27,476 nucleotides of DNA from an uncultured Clostridia bacterium (lineage in GTDB: Bacteria; Bacillota; Clostridia; Oscillospirales; Oscillospiraceae). The translations under genes and the position numbers were made by a program. Under the pieces are notes generated by a model, which had not been told where the DNA came from, made no database searches, and saw only the letters and a list, made by a program, of their open reading frames with translations. The stretch spans positions 1 to 27,476 of the forward strand of contig CALERM010000183.1 of the NCBI GenBank assembly GCA_937907715.1, given 5' to 3'. Of this stretch, positions 16,505 to 24,397 are shown in pieces; the stretch's first letter is position 1, and each line of letters begins with the position of its first letter.

Positions 16505-16549
16505 TAAAATCCCCGCATGCTTTGTTAAATGCAGCAAAGCATGCAGGGG
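16505..16549 (-). terminator. Intrinsic terminator after the BlaR1-like gene
   Basis: GCATGCTTTG and CAAAGCATGC form a perfect 10-bp stem around a 10-nt loop. The stem is extended by CCCC/GGGG across one bulge, and on the minus strand ATTTTAC follows. It begins just after the stop codon of the BlaR1-like gene. Confidence 0.75.
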
Positions 16550-16555
16550 GGTGTA

Positions 16556-18400
16556 TTATTCGCGCGGCAGCTCCTCGCCGTCCAGATTGTAAAAGCGGAT
16601 GTCCGGGGAGGTGCCGTCGTATGCAGAAGTCGAGAATTTTTCGGGCCACTCGAAGACAACGAGAATGCTCTGATGGTAGATGACGTATTTGCGCTGTGTC
16701 GTGCCGCCCCAGCTGGCGCGCACCTCATAAAGATCCGTCCGGTCAGGCGAGGCGGTGACGATGGTGAAGGGCTTGGAATGCTGATGGAGGGTGACGGTCT
16801 GGGAGAAGAAGTCGTGCGTGACGTCGTCGACGTGAGCCTCACAGAGCGTAGGACCGAAGATGCTCCCATCGTCTTCGAAAATTGCGGTCCCGGTGATATC
16901 GATTCCCTCGCGCGCCCCCGTGAAGCGGGCAACCAGAACGCCGGGGAGCGTATCTGACTGACAGCACGCAGAAATGAGCGGCGTCCCATCATCAAATCCG
17001 CCCAGCGTCTGCTGCAGAAGGCTTTGCAGGTCCTCCGTGACAAACGTCCGCTCGTCGCGCGTGAGCTCAAACAGCCAGCGGATGCCGGCGGTATTCGTGT
17101 CCCACAGTCCGTGGCACAAGGCGAGATAGACGGTCTTTCCGTTCTGTATCACGAGGTAAAAGGAGAAGCTCCGTTCTCCCTCGCGCTGCGTGACCCATGC
17201 GGTCTGCGCCGTGGAAAGCTCTTTTAACAGCGCATCGTCGACCCAGCCATCGCAGAATAGACCGCGCAGATACCGGTCGGAGAGCGTTATCTCGCGCAGC
17301 TCGCCGCTTTCCGGAAAGCCTTCGGCGGAAATGCGCGAGGAGCGGCGCGCATAGAGAACGTGATCGTCGGAAAGCGCAAAGCCGAGATAATCGCCCGGGC
17401 GATAGGCATAGTCATACTGCGGCGAAGAGTAAAGCAGCTGCGAGATGGCGTAGCGGCGATTGAAAATATTCTCCTTGAGATGGGGATTGACTGCCAGACC
17501 GGTTCCGAGCAGCAGAACCAGCACCAGCGCGAGCGCGCAGACGATTCGTGCGGGCTTTTTCCAGTTCAGGACCCTTCGAATGCGCGTTTCCGGCTCGGGC
17601 TGGCTGAACGCGGGCAGGGGAAAGGCGGGATTTTCACCGGACAGCGTCAGAAGCGTCTGCGCGTAGTCGCAGCGCTCGGCGGGAGAAAGAGACGCGGTCG
17701 ACGCTTCGTCGCACGCCAGCTCCAGATCGCGCCCGAACAGCCCCCAGCACAGCCAGACCACAGGGTCGAACCAGTGCAGGCACAGGCACAACAGCGCCAG
17801 CAGTTTCCAAACATGATCGCAGCGTTTGATGTGCGTCCGCTCATGCAGCAGCACATAGCACTGCTCCAGCTCGGACAAGCCGGATGGAAGATAGATGTTC
17901 GGGCAGAACAGCCCGAGGACGAACGCGCAGGTGAGCCGGTCCGAGCGGTACACGCCGGGAGAAAGCTCCTGCGCAGTTTGAAGCTGCCGCTTGAGCCGCA
18001 GAAGCTTCACCGTCTGGGAAAGTGCCAGTGCCGCCATCCCCAAAAGCCACACATAGGGCGCAAGCTCCAGCGCAAGATTGCCCCACTGCCGCGCGGTCAG
18101 CGCTCGGTCATTGTGATTGACGATGTGCTGTGCGCCTGCTCTCAGGCGCAGGGCGGCAAGCTCATCAGATGCCGGCAGGTCTTCCACTGCGCTTGCCGCC
18201 TGCTCCGCCGCCTTCGGCACCAGGGACACGGGCGCGTCGATGGATATGGGGCACAGCAGCCGAAAGCAGACGACTGCCCACAAAAGAACCGTCAGCCGCT
18301 TCGGCGCGCGCCGGAACAGGAACCGCGCCAGCAAAACTGCCAGCATCACGGCGAGCGAAACAATTTCACGCGACAAAAAGCCCTTGAAAAACTCGGTCAT
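16556..18400 (-). CDS. BlaR1/MecR1-like M56 membrane metalloprotease sensor
   Basis: This is a 614-residue membrane zinc protease that, in the family, cleaves or inactivates the partner BlaI-type repressor after sensing a signal. Hydrophobic helices lie at about 10-28, 37-52, 112-130, 200-222 and 283-305. The zinc motif is HERTH (186-190), with the distal ELACDE (227-232). From residue 306 an extracytoplasmic domain of about 300 residues follows. I see no penicillin-binding SxxK/SxN/KTG set in it, so it probably senses something other than beta-lactams. Its ATG overlaps the blaI-like stop by 4 nt. A terminator follows directly. Confidence 0.88.
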   Translation of the reverse strand: MTEFFKGFLSREIVSLAVMLAVLLARFLFRRAPKRLTVLLWAVVCFRLLCPISIDAPVSLVPKAAEQAASAVEDLPASDELAALRLRAGAQHIVNHNDRALTARQWGNLALELAPYVWLLGMAALALSQTVKLLRLKRQLQTAQELSPGVYRSDRLTCAFVLGLFCPNIYLPSGLSELEQCYVLLHERTHIKRCDHVWKLLALLCLCLHWFDPVVWLCWGLFGRDLELACDEASTASLSPAERCDYAQTLLTLSGENPAFPLPAFSQPEPETRIRRVLNWKKPARIVCALALVLVLLLGTGLAVNPHLKENIFNRRYAISQLLYSSPQYDYAYRPGDYLGFALSDDHVLYARRSSRISAEGFPESGELREITLSDRYLRGLFCDGWVDDALLKELSTAQTAWVTQREGERSFSFYLVIQNGKTVYLALCHGLWDTNTAGIRWLFELTRDERTFVTEDLQSLLQQTLGGFDDGTPLISACCQSDTLPGVLVARFTGAREGIDITGTAIFEDDGSIFGPTLCEAHVDDVTHDFFSQTVTLHQHSKPFTIVTASPDRTDLYEVRASWGGTTQRKYVIYHQSILVVFEWPEKFSTSAYDGTSPDIRFYNLDGEELPRE

Positions 18401-18762
18401 AGCACCCTCCTTGCCTCGTCGATGAGCGCTTGCAGCGTATCCTGCTGCTCGCGTGTGAGCGTCTTTCCCCGGGTGAACGCCGCAAGAAATGCCGGAAGCG
18501 AGCCGCCGAATGACTGCTCGACAAAGCTTTGGCTCTCGCGCGCGAGATAATCCTCCTGCGACAAAAGCGCGCGCACCGTGCCGCCTTCGTTTTCAAAAAG
18601 ACCCTTCTCGCACAGACGGCGCAGGACCGTGTACGTCGTCGATTTTTTCCAGCCGAGCGCCTCGTTAGCAAGCCCGACCAGCGCGCCCGAGGAAACGGGC
18701 GCGTTTTCCCAGATCAGCGCGGCAAAACGCAGCTCTGCCGCGCCGAGCGAGGTTTCTGCCAT
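18397..18762 (-). CDS. BlaI/MecI/CopY-family transcriptional repressor
   Basis: This is a 121-residue winged-helix repressor. The start is set at the ATG at 18762 (MAETSLGAAELRFAALIWE) because AAAGGAGG stands 8 nt before it. An ATG at 18789 would add nine residues without a comparable site. Family features are the N-terminal GAAELRFAALIWENAPVSSGAL segment, the recognition region GWKKSTTYTVLRRLCEKGL, and a C-terminal dimerisation helix region. It shares a 4-nt overlap with the M56 sensor gene, so the two form a repressor/protease switch. The promoter upstream is overlapped by two dyad operators, which indicates autoregulation. Confidence 0.93.
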   Translation of the reverse strand: MAETSLGAAELRFAALIWENAPVSSGALVGLANEALGWKKSTTYTVLRRLCEKGLFENEGGTVRALLSQEDYLARESQSFVEQSFGGSLPAFLAAFTRGKTLTREQQDTLQALIDEARRVL

Positions 18763-18796
18763 GAAGACCGCCTCCTTTTTTCGTGGCACACGGATG

Positions 18797-18838
18797 GTTT
18801 ACGTGCTGTAGACTACTTGGAGTTTACAACATGTAGAC
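18797..18838 (-). promoter_or_regulatory. Two BlaI-type operator dyads
   Basis: Two 17-bp sites share the form GTCTACA-N4-GTAAAC on the minus strand: 18838-18822 and 18813-18797, 25 bp apart. The first is a near-dyad GTCTACA-TGT-TGTAAAC, resembling the TACA/TGTA operators of BlaI-family repressors. It covers the -10 box, and the second lies just downstream of it. Confidence 0.75.
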
Positions 18839-18849
18839 CAAAATGTCAA
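18821..18849 (-). promoter_or_regulatory. Promoter of the blaI-blaR1-like operon
   Basis: TTGACA (18849-18844) and TAAACT (18826-18821) are separated by 17 nt on the minus strand. The -35 starts 2 nt after the U-tract of the phoR terminator. Confidence 0.8.
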
Positions 18850-18851
18850 GC

Positions 18852-18879
18852 AAAAAGGTCCGGCAGCGTCTGCCGGACC
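18852..18879 (-). terminator. Intrinsic terminator after the PhoR-like gene
   Basis: GGTCCGGCAG and CTGCCGGACC form a perfect 10-bp stem with a 3-nt loop (18857-18879). On the minus strand five T residues follow at once. Confidence 0.92.
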
Positions 18880-18888
18880 TTGTAAGGC

Positions 18889-20535
18889 TTAAAATGTGAC
18901 GGTGATGGTAGTGCCCTTGCCGGGCTGACTTTTCAGCTCGAGTCTTGCGCCGTGGTACTGCGCGGCGTGACGGACGATGGATAGCCCCAGTCCCGTGCCG
19001 CCGACCTCCTTGGAATGGCTCTTGTCGACGCGGTAGAACCGCTCAAACACGCGCGGCTGATGCGCGTAGGGAATGCCGATGCCGGTGTCCGAGACGCTCA
19101 GAACCGTTCGTCCGGCGCTTTTGCGGACGGATGCCGTGACGCTGCCGCCGGGGACATTATACTTGATCGCGTTATCAAGCAGATTATAGATCATTTCCTT
19201 GAGCAGCTGCTCCACGCCCTCAATTTCTGCATGCTCTCCGGTCAGCGCCAGCGTCACAGACTGCCGCGCGGCGACCGGGGAGAGCCGCTCGACGCTCTGC
19301 GCGCAAAGATCATAGAGATCGACCGGCGCGCGCTGGAACTGCGTGCTGTTTTCGTCCAGTCTGGAAAGCTGGATGATGTCGTTGACCAGACCGATCAGCC
19401 GCAGACTCTCTTTGTAAATATCACCCGAGAACTCCGGAATTTTCTCCGGCGGCACCAGACCCTCCTTCATGAGCTCTGCAAAGCCGGAAATGGAGGTGAG
19501 CGGCGTTTTGAGTTCATGCGACACATTTGCGGAAAACTCCCGGCGCAGGCGTTCGCGCTGCTCGCGCTCGGTGACGTCCATGAACAACACCACTGCGCCC
19601 GCCACCTGCCCGGAGGCGACGACGGGGTTTGCAAGCACCTGCCAGCTCGTCTCGTCGATGGTCAGAAGCAGCTCTGCATGCGAACCGGAGAGCGCGGTAT
19701 CCACGGCGTCGAAGATTTCCTGGCTGCACGCGGCATCGTATAACAGGCAGCCGGGCTTTAATTCCCTTCTGCCCAGAACCTCGAGCGCGCTGTGGTTGCT
19801 GGAGAGCACGTGCATCTTGCAGTCGACCAGCAGAAAGCCCTCGCGCATGTTTTCCGTGATTGCAGTAAACTCGCGCTGGCGCAGCTGCAGCTCGTTCATC
19901 TGCTTGCCGATGGTGCGGTTCTGCTCGCGCAGCTTGTCAAACAGCGGCGTCAGCTCCGGATAGTTTGGAAGCGGCGCAGGATTGTCGGGGTTGATGGCGT
20001 TCAGGGGCTTTGTGATCTGCCGCGCCAGCCGGTAAGACAGCACGCCGCAGAGAATCAGCACCAGCGCTGCCACCCACAAGAACGGCGTGAGCAGCATGAG
20101 AATCATTGCCGGAAGCGAGTTCTGCGTACACGAGACGCGCAGGACGGTGCCGCCCTCCAGAAGCTTTGCATAATAAAACGTGCGCTGCAACAGCGTCTGG
20201 GAATAGCGCGAGGTCTGCGCCTCGCCGGTTTGCAGCGCCTGGTCGATCTCCTCGCGTCCGGCGTGGCTGTCCAGAAGCTGCGCCGGTGCGGCGCTGTCAT
20301 AGAGGACGGTTCCGTCTGCGGCAACCCACGTCACGCGGTCGTCCGGCGAGAAGCCGTCAAAATAATCGCTGCCTGCGGCGTCCAACCCTCGGGAAATTGC
20401 CGCCGCTTCTGCGCGCAGGCGGGCAAACGCGCCGTCTTCATAGTCGCGGTACATGACGCCGAAAAACAGCAGCGCGCTTGCCAGCAGCGCCGAGATGGCG
20501 ACGAGATACGAAATGCGCAGGATTTTCCCCGTCAT
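18889..20535 (-). CDS. PhoR-like sensor histidine kinase
   Basis: This is a membrane sensor kinase of 548 residues. Helix 1 lies at about 8-28, an extracytoplasmic sensor of about 115 residues follows, and helix 2 lies at about 143-168. A HAMP-like linker comes next, then a PAS domain (about 222-325, starting FTAITENMREGFLLVD). HisKA carries H340 in FSANVSHELKTPLTS. HATPase_c shows the N-box DNAIKYN (455-461), then DTGIGI and GGTGLGLSI. This order (sensor, HAMP, PAS, HisKA, HATPase) is that of PhoR in Firmicutes. The gene overlaps the response regulator by 4 nt. The nearby Na/Pi genes with PHO-like boxes support a phosphate role, but the signal itself is inferred. Confidence 0.88.
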   Translation of the reverse strand: MTGKILRISYLVAISALLASALLFFGVMYRDYEDGAFARLRAEAAAISRGLDAAGSDYFDGFSPDDRVTWVAADGTVLYDSAAPAQLLDSHAGREEIDQALQTGEAQTSRYSQTLLQRTFYYAKLLEGGTVLRVSCTQNSLPAMILMLLTPFLWVAALVLILCGVLSYRLARQITKPLNAINPDNPAPLPNYPELTPLFDKLREQNRTIGKQMNELQLRQREFTAITENMREGFLLVDCKMHVLSSNHSALEVLGRRELKPGCLLYDAACSQEIFDAVDTALSGSHAELLLTIDETSWQVLANPVVASGQVAGAVVLFMDVTEREQRERLRREFSANVSHELKTPLTSISGFAELMKEGLVPPEKIPEFSGDIYKESLRLIGLVNDIIQLSRLDENSTQFQRAPVDLYDLCAQSVERLSPVAARQSVTLALTGEHAEIEGVEQLLKEMIYNLLDNAIKYNVPGGSVTASVRKSAGRTVLSVSDTGIGIPYAHQPRVFERFYRVDKSHSKEVGGTGLGLSIVRHAAQYHGARLELKSQPGKGTTITVTF

Positions 20536-21206
20536 GTGCCGGACCCCAGCTTATAGCCCACGCCGCGAATCGTCTCAATGAGACCGCCAGCCGCGCCGAG
20601 CTTGACGCGAAGCGTGCGGATGTGGACGTCCAGCGTCCGGTTTTCGCGCTCCGCCTCAAAGCCCCAGACCCGGTCCATCAGCACCTGCCGGGTGAGAACG
20701 AGTCCCTGATTGTCCAGAAGCAGGCACAAAAGCTCAAACTCCTTGTTGGTCAGCGTCACGTCCTGCCCGTCAACCCGCACAATGTGCTGTTCAGGGCAGA
20801 CATAGAGCGGGCCGAGGCGGTACTCGCGCACGGACTGTGCGGGCTGTGAGCGCCGCAGAACGGCGCGGATGCGCGCAATCAGCTCGAGCATGCTGAACGG
20901 CTTCGAGATAAAATCGTCCGCGCCGTTGTCCAGCCCGATCACCCGGTCAAACTCCGAGTTTTTCGCCGTGAGCAGAATGACGGGCAGCCGCCTCGTCTCC
21001 GGTGCGGCGCGCAGCTTCTTCAAAATCTGCAGACCGTCTTCCTCCGGGAGCATGATGTCCAGCAGCACCAGCTCCGCCGCTTTCTGCTCCATTGCCCGCC
21101 AGAACGCGGACGGCAGCGAAAAGCCCTCCGCCTCAAAGCCCTGGCTTTCCAGCCCGTAGATCACAAGCTTTCGGATGCTGTCGTCGTCTTCGAGAAAATA
21201 AATCAC
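20532..21206 (-). CDS. PhoB/PhoP-like OmpR-family response regulator
   Basis: This is a 224-residue regulator. The receiver domain (1-115) has the acidic pocket D7-D9, phospho-acceptor D50 in LVLLDIMLPEEDG, the T in LLTAKNS and K in SKPFS. The C-terminal OmpR/PhoB winged helix (about 128-222) ends with RTLDVHIRTLRVKLG and TIRGVGYKL. Translation starts at a GTG (21206) with GGGAGG 7 nt upstream. It is cotranscribed with the PhoR-like kinase and divergent from the second Na/Pi gene across a 165-nt region full of TTTAAC repeats. Those repeats could serve both directions. Confidence 0.92.
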   Translation of the reverse strand: MIYFLEDDDSIRKLVIYGLESQGFEAEGFSLPSAFWRAMEQKAAELVLLDIMLPEEDGLQILKKLRAAPETRRLPVILLTAKNSEFDRVIGLDNGADDFISKPFSMLELIARIRAVLRRSQPAQSVREYRLGPLYVCPEQHIVRVDGQDVTLTNKEFELLCLLLDNQGLVLTRQVLMDRVWGFEAERENRTLDVHIRTLRVKLGAAGGLIETIRGVGYKLGSGT

Positions 21207-21283
21207 GCCGTTTCCTCCCGTTTCATCGTTTCTGTGTCAAATTTTAACGTAGAATTCGCATAAAATCCATGGATACACAAAGA

Positions 21284-21339
21284 TTTAATGTAGATTTAAC
21301 ATTCAATTGCTGAAACATTTAACGTAAGGCACTTATATT
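21284..21339 (+). promoter_or_regulatory. PHO-box-like repeats and promoter of the plus-strand Na/Pi gene
   Basis: TTTAAT (21284), TTTAAC (21295), a weak TTGCTG (21307) and TTTAAC (21318) lie at 11-12 bp intervals. The last ends 10 bp before a TATATT -10 box (21334-21339). There is no TTGACA-like -35, as expected of an activator-dependent PhoB promoter. A further TTTAAC stands at 21243. Confidence 0.65.
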
Positions 21340-21371
21340 AAATTTGTGATTCTATGGATATGGAGCCAGAC

Positions 21372-23132
21372 ATGAGTATTTCGAATTTGATTTCCCTGCT
21401 CAGCGGCATTGCGCTGTTCCTGTTTGGCATGTCGCTGATGGGAGAGGGGCTCAAAAAGGTTGCGGGCAATAAGCTCGAGGTGATTTTGTATCAGCTGACC
21501 GGTAAGCCGCTCAAGGGCTTCCTGCTTGGCACGGCGGTGACGGCGGTCATTCAGTCGTCGTCGGCGACGAGCGTGATGGTCGTCGGCTTTGTCAACGCGG
21601 GCATGATGCGCGTGCGCCAGGCAATCAGCATCGTCATGGGCGCCATTCTCGGCACCAGCATCACGGGCTGGATCATCTGTCTTTCCGATCTCGGCGGAAG
21701 CGGCGGCTGGGTGGACCTGTTTTCCACGGCGACGCTCACGGGCATCATCTCTGTGACCGGCATTCTGCTTCGCATGTTCTCCAAAAACCAGACCAGGCAG
21801 CATGTCGGCGATATTCTCATGGGCTTTGCCGTTCTGATGTTCGGCATGTCGACGATGTCGGCGGCGGTGTCTCCGCTGCGTGACGAGCCGGTGTTCCTGC
21901 GCATTCTGACCTCGTTCTCCAATCCGATGCTCGGCATCCTGTTCGGCACGCTTTTTACCTGCGTGCTGCAGAGCGCGTCGGCGGCTGTCGGTATTCTGCA
22001 GGCGCTGGCGTCGACAGGCGTGATCGATTTTTCCATTGCCCTTCCCATCATCATGGGCATTGCCATCGGTGCGGCGATGCCGGTGCTTTTGTCCGCAGTC
22101 GGCGCGAATGTCGACGGCAAGCGCACGGCGACGGTCTATCTCGTCGTCGAGGTCGCAGGCGTCGTGTTCTGGGCGGCGGCGTTTTATCTGGCAAACGCCG
22201 TGTTCCGGTTTTCATTTCTGAATATGCCGATGACGAGCGTCTCGATCGCCTTCGTCAACACGCTCTTCCGGTTTGTGAAGGTCGTGATTCTGCTGCCGTT
22301 TACCGATGTCATTGAGGCGGTTGTCAACGCCCTGGTCAAGGACAAGGGCGAGCAGAAGCCGGCAAACGAGCCTGCTGCGATGCATCTCGAGGAGCGCTTT
22401 CTGCAGCACCCGGCGCTTGCCATCGAGCAGAGCCGCATTACCATCAATTCCATGGCGGCGGACGCCGAGCTGAATTTCTCGGGCGCGCTGGCGCTGCTGG
22501 ACAACTATACGGACGAGGATTTCGCCGAGGTCCAGCGTATGGAGGGCGTCATCGACCGCTATGAGGATATCCTGGGCACATATCTTGTAAAGCTCACCGG
22601 ACGCGAGCTGTCGAGCCGGCAGAGCGCGGACGTGTCGAAGTTTCTGCACACGATCTCCGATTTTGAGCGAATTTCCGACCATGCGCTCAACGTCGCCGAG
22701 GCGGCGCAGGAAATCAGCCAGAAGGGCATTACATTTTCCGGCGACGCGCGCCATGAGCTTTCGGTGCTGACGAGCGCGCTGCGCGAGATTCTGCACAACG
22801 CCATCCGTGCGTTCATCATTGAAGATCTGGAGCTTGCCAAGCGCGTCGAGCCGCTGGAGGAGCTGATTGACGCGCTGTGCGACGAGATGAAGCTGCACCA
22901 TGTCGACCGGCTGCAGAAGGGTACGTGTACGCTCAGCCAGGGCTTTGTATTCAACGATCTGCTCACCAACTATGAGCGTGTGGCGGACCACTGCTCGAAT
23001 ATTGCCGTCGCCATGATCGAGCTGGAGGCGGACTCTTTCGATACGCACGAATACCTCAACAGCGTCAAGGCGATGAAGTCGGCGGCATACGAGCGCTATT
23101 ACGAGGAATACCGCCGGAGATTTGCCTTATAA
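21372..23132 (+). CDS. Na/Pi cotransporter family paralogue with PhoU-like C-terminus
   Basis: This is a 586-residue membrane protein of the NptA family, paralogous to the gene at 14622-16367. The start is set at the ATG at 21372, which has GGAG 6 nt upstream; ATGs at 21354 and 21360 lack one. The first repeat is intact (TAVIQSSSATS). The second repeat reads TCVLQSASAAV and MGIAIGAAMP, where the paralogue has QSSS and MGQNIGTCVT, so the second transport motif is degenerate. The PhoU-like tail is well kept (FLHTISDFERISDHALNVAEA and LLTNYERVADHCSNIAV). It is divergent from the PhoB-like gene behind PHO-like repeats. It could be a transporter with altered substrate or a regulator. Confidence 0.9.
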   Translation: MSISNLISLLSGIALFLFGMSLMGEGLKKVAGNKLEVILYQLTGKPLKGFLLGTAVTAVIQSSSATSVMVVGFVNAGMMRVRQAISIVMGAILGTSITGWIICLSDLGGSGGWVDLFSTATLTGIISVTGILLRMFSKNQTRQHVGDILMGFAVLMFGMSTMSAAVSPLRDEPVFLRILTSFSNPMLGILFGTLFTCVLQSASAAVGILQALASTGVIDFSIALPIIMGIAIGAAMPVLLSAVGANVDGKRTATVYLVVEVAGVVFWAAAFYLANAVFRFSFLNMPMTSVSIAFVNTLFRFVKVVILLPFTDVIEAVVNALVKDKGEQKPANEPAAMHLEERFLQHPALAIEQSRITINSMAADAELNFSGALALLDNYTDEDFAEVQRMEGVIDRYEDILGTYLVKLTGRELSSRQSADVSKFLHTISDFERISDHALNVAEAAQEISQKGITFSGDARHELSVLTSALREILHNAIRAFIIEDLELAKRVEPLEELIDALCDEMKLHHVDRLQKGTCTLSQGFVFNDLLTNYERVADHCSNIAVAMIELEADSFDTHEYLNSVKAMKSAAYERYYEEYRRRFAL

Positions 23133-23158
23133 GCAGCAATTCCCATGCCCACGCGCAC

Positions 23159-23180
23159 ACCCGAGCGCCTGGGTATTTTT
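23159..23180 (+). terminator. Weak intrinsic terminator
   Basis: ACCC and GGGT enclose an 8-nt loop and are followed by ATTTTTG. The stem is short, so termination is probably partial. Confidence 0.4.
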
Positions 23181-23256
23181 GCATAGTCTTGCGATGCAGC
23201 TGCGCCCGATACTCCGCGCCGGCAGCAAGGTGCGGCAGACGGAAAGGAGGATTGCA

Positions 23257-24162
23257 ATGGAACAAATCGGGCGCTTTGCGCCAAGCCCCAGCGGCAGAAT
23301 GCATCTGGGAAACGTATTTTCGGCAATGCTTGCGTGGCTGTCGATCCGAAGCTGCGGCGGAAGGCTCGTGCTTCGCATCGAGGATCTGGATCCGGACCGG
23401 TGCCGACCGGAATATGCCGATCAGCTCAAGCGCGATCTCGAATGGCTGGGTCTTACCTGGGACGAGGAGCAGACGCCGCAGAGTCTGCGGTCGGAGGCAT
23501 ACCGCGGGATGTTCTCGCGGCTGGAGGAAAAGCGCCTCGTCTACCCTTGCTACTGCTCGCGCGGGGAGGTGCACGCCGCGTCCGCGCCCCATGCCTCGGA
23601 CGGGACGCTGCTGTATGCCGGAACCTGCCGAAACCTGACGGACGCCCAGCGCGCGGCAAAAACGAAAGCGCCGTGCTGGCGCGTGGCAGTTCCGGACGAA
23701 GACGTTTCCTTTACCGATGGTCTGCAAGGAATTTATACGCAGAATCTGGCGCGCGGCTGTGGTGATTTTATCATCCGGCGCGCAGACGGCGTGTATGCCT
23801 ATCAGCTGGCGGTTGTGACCGACGATGCGCAGGCGGGCGTGACACAGGTGGTCCGTGGGAGCGACCTTCTGTCTTCCACGCCGCGCCAGATCTGGCTTCA
23901 GCGGCAGCTGGGTTTCCCCGAGCCCAGCTATTATCATGTGCCGCTGCTGGTGGCGCCGGATGGGCGGCGGCTATCGAAGCGCGAAAAGGATCTGGACATG
24001 GGAGCGCTGCGCAGGCGGTATACGCCCGAACAGCTTCTGGGGCTGCTGGCGCATGCGTGCGGGCTGCTTTCTCACAGCGAAAGCGTCCGTGCAGGTGAGC
24101 TTGCAGGGGAATTTTCATGGCGGATGGTACGGAAGGGGAATATTGTCATCGCAAATCCGTAA
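23257..24162 (+). CDS. gluQ: Glutamyl-Q tRNA(Asp) synthetase
   Basis: This is a GluRS paralogue that attaches glutamate to the queuosine base of tRNA-Asp instead of charging a tRNA 3' end. It has 301 residues, the length of the GluRS catalytic domain without the anticodon-binding domain. The HIGH-type motif is PSGRMHLGN (11-19). A zinc site of GluQRS type is visible as C98, C100, Y120 and C124. The KMSKS-type motif is RLSKREKD. The start has AAAGGAGG 6 nt upstream; in-frame codons before it (from 23122) have no family similarity. It probably reads from its own or the upstream transcript. It implies that this organism has queuosine-modified tRNA. Confidence 0.92.
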   Translation: MEQIGRFAPSPSGRMHLGNVFSAMLAWLSIRSCGGRLVLRIEDLDPDRCRPEYADQLKRDLEWLGLTWDEEQTPQSLRSEAYRGMFSRLEEKRLVYPCYCSRGEVHAASAPHASDGTLLYAGTCRNLTDAQRAAKTKAPCWRVAVPDEDVSFTDGLQGIYTQNLARGCGDFIIRRADGVYAYQLAVVTDDAQAGVTQVVRGSDLLSSTPRQIWLQRQLGFPEPSYYHVPLLVAPDGRRLSKREKDLDMGALRRRYTPEQLLGLLAHACGLLSHSESVRAGELAGEFSWRMVRKGNIVIANP

Positions 24163-24180
24163 AAATACATCGAATAGGGT

Positions 24181-24209
24181 TTGCAAGATGACAGGCTGCG
24201 TGTTATAAT
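24181..24209 (+). promoter_or_regulatory. Promoter of the nfnA-nfnB operon
   Basis: TTGCAA (24181-24186) and TATAAT (24204-24209) are separated by 17 nt, with an extended TG before the -10. The predicted transcript has a leader of about 220 nt that contains the palindromic element at 24235-24397. Confidence 0.8.
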
Positions 24210-24234
24210 AGGGAACCGTATGGGACTTTTCCAA

Positions 24235-24397
24235 GGGCAACACCGCACAATTGTGTCTTCGAACCTCGGCGGATCTTTTTCGCCAATTCTTCGGTTCGAA
24301 AAACGAGAAATACATACAGTATTCCTTCGTTTTCCGAACCTTGCCTTGACAAAAAATCTCTCGCCGAGGCTTCTTGCCAAATCATGCGGTGCAGCCC
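24235..24397 (+). repeat. MITE-like palindromic element, long form (163 bp)
   Basis: The ends GGGCAACACCGCA and TGCGGTGCAGCCC are 13-bp terminal inverted repeats with two mismatches. The two halves are imperfect reverse complements over their full length, in register. Examples are CCTCGGCG (24264) against CGCCGAGG (24362) and GGTTCG-AAAACGA against TCGTTTT-CGAACC. The whole can fold into one long hairpin. The left third matches the reverse complement of the element at 26696-26763. No transposase lies in the window and no target duplication was found. Confidence 0.75.

Noticed and set aside
17360..18550. A 396-codon open frame on the plus strand
   Set aside because: It is antisense to the BlaR1-like and BlaI-like genes. 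The product is Arg/Gln-rich, a typical shadow in GC-rich DNA.
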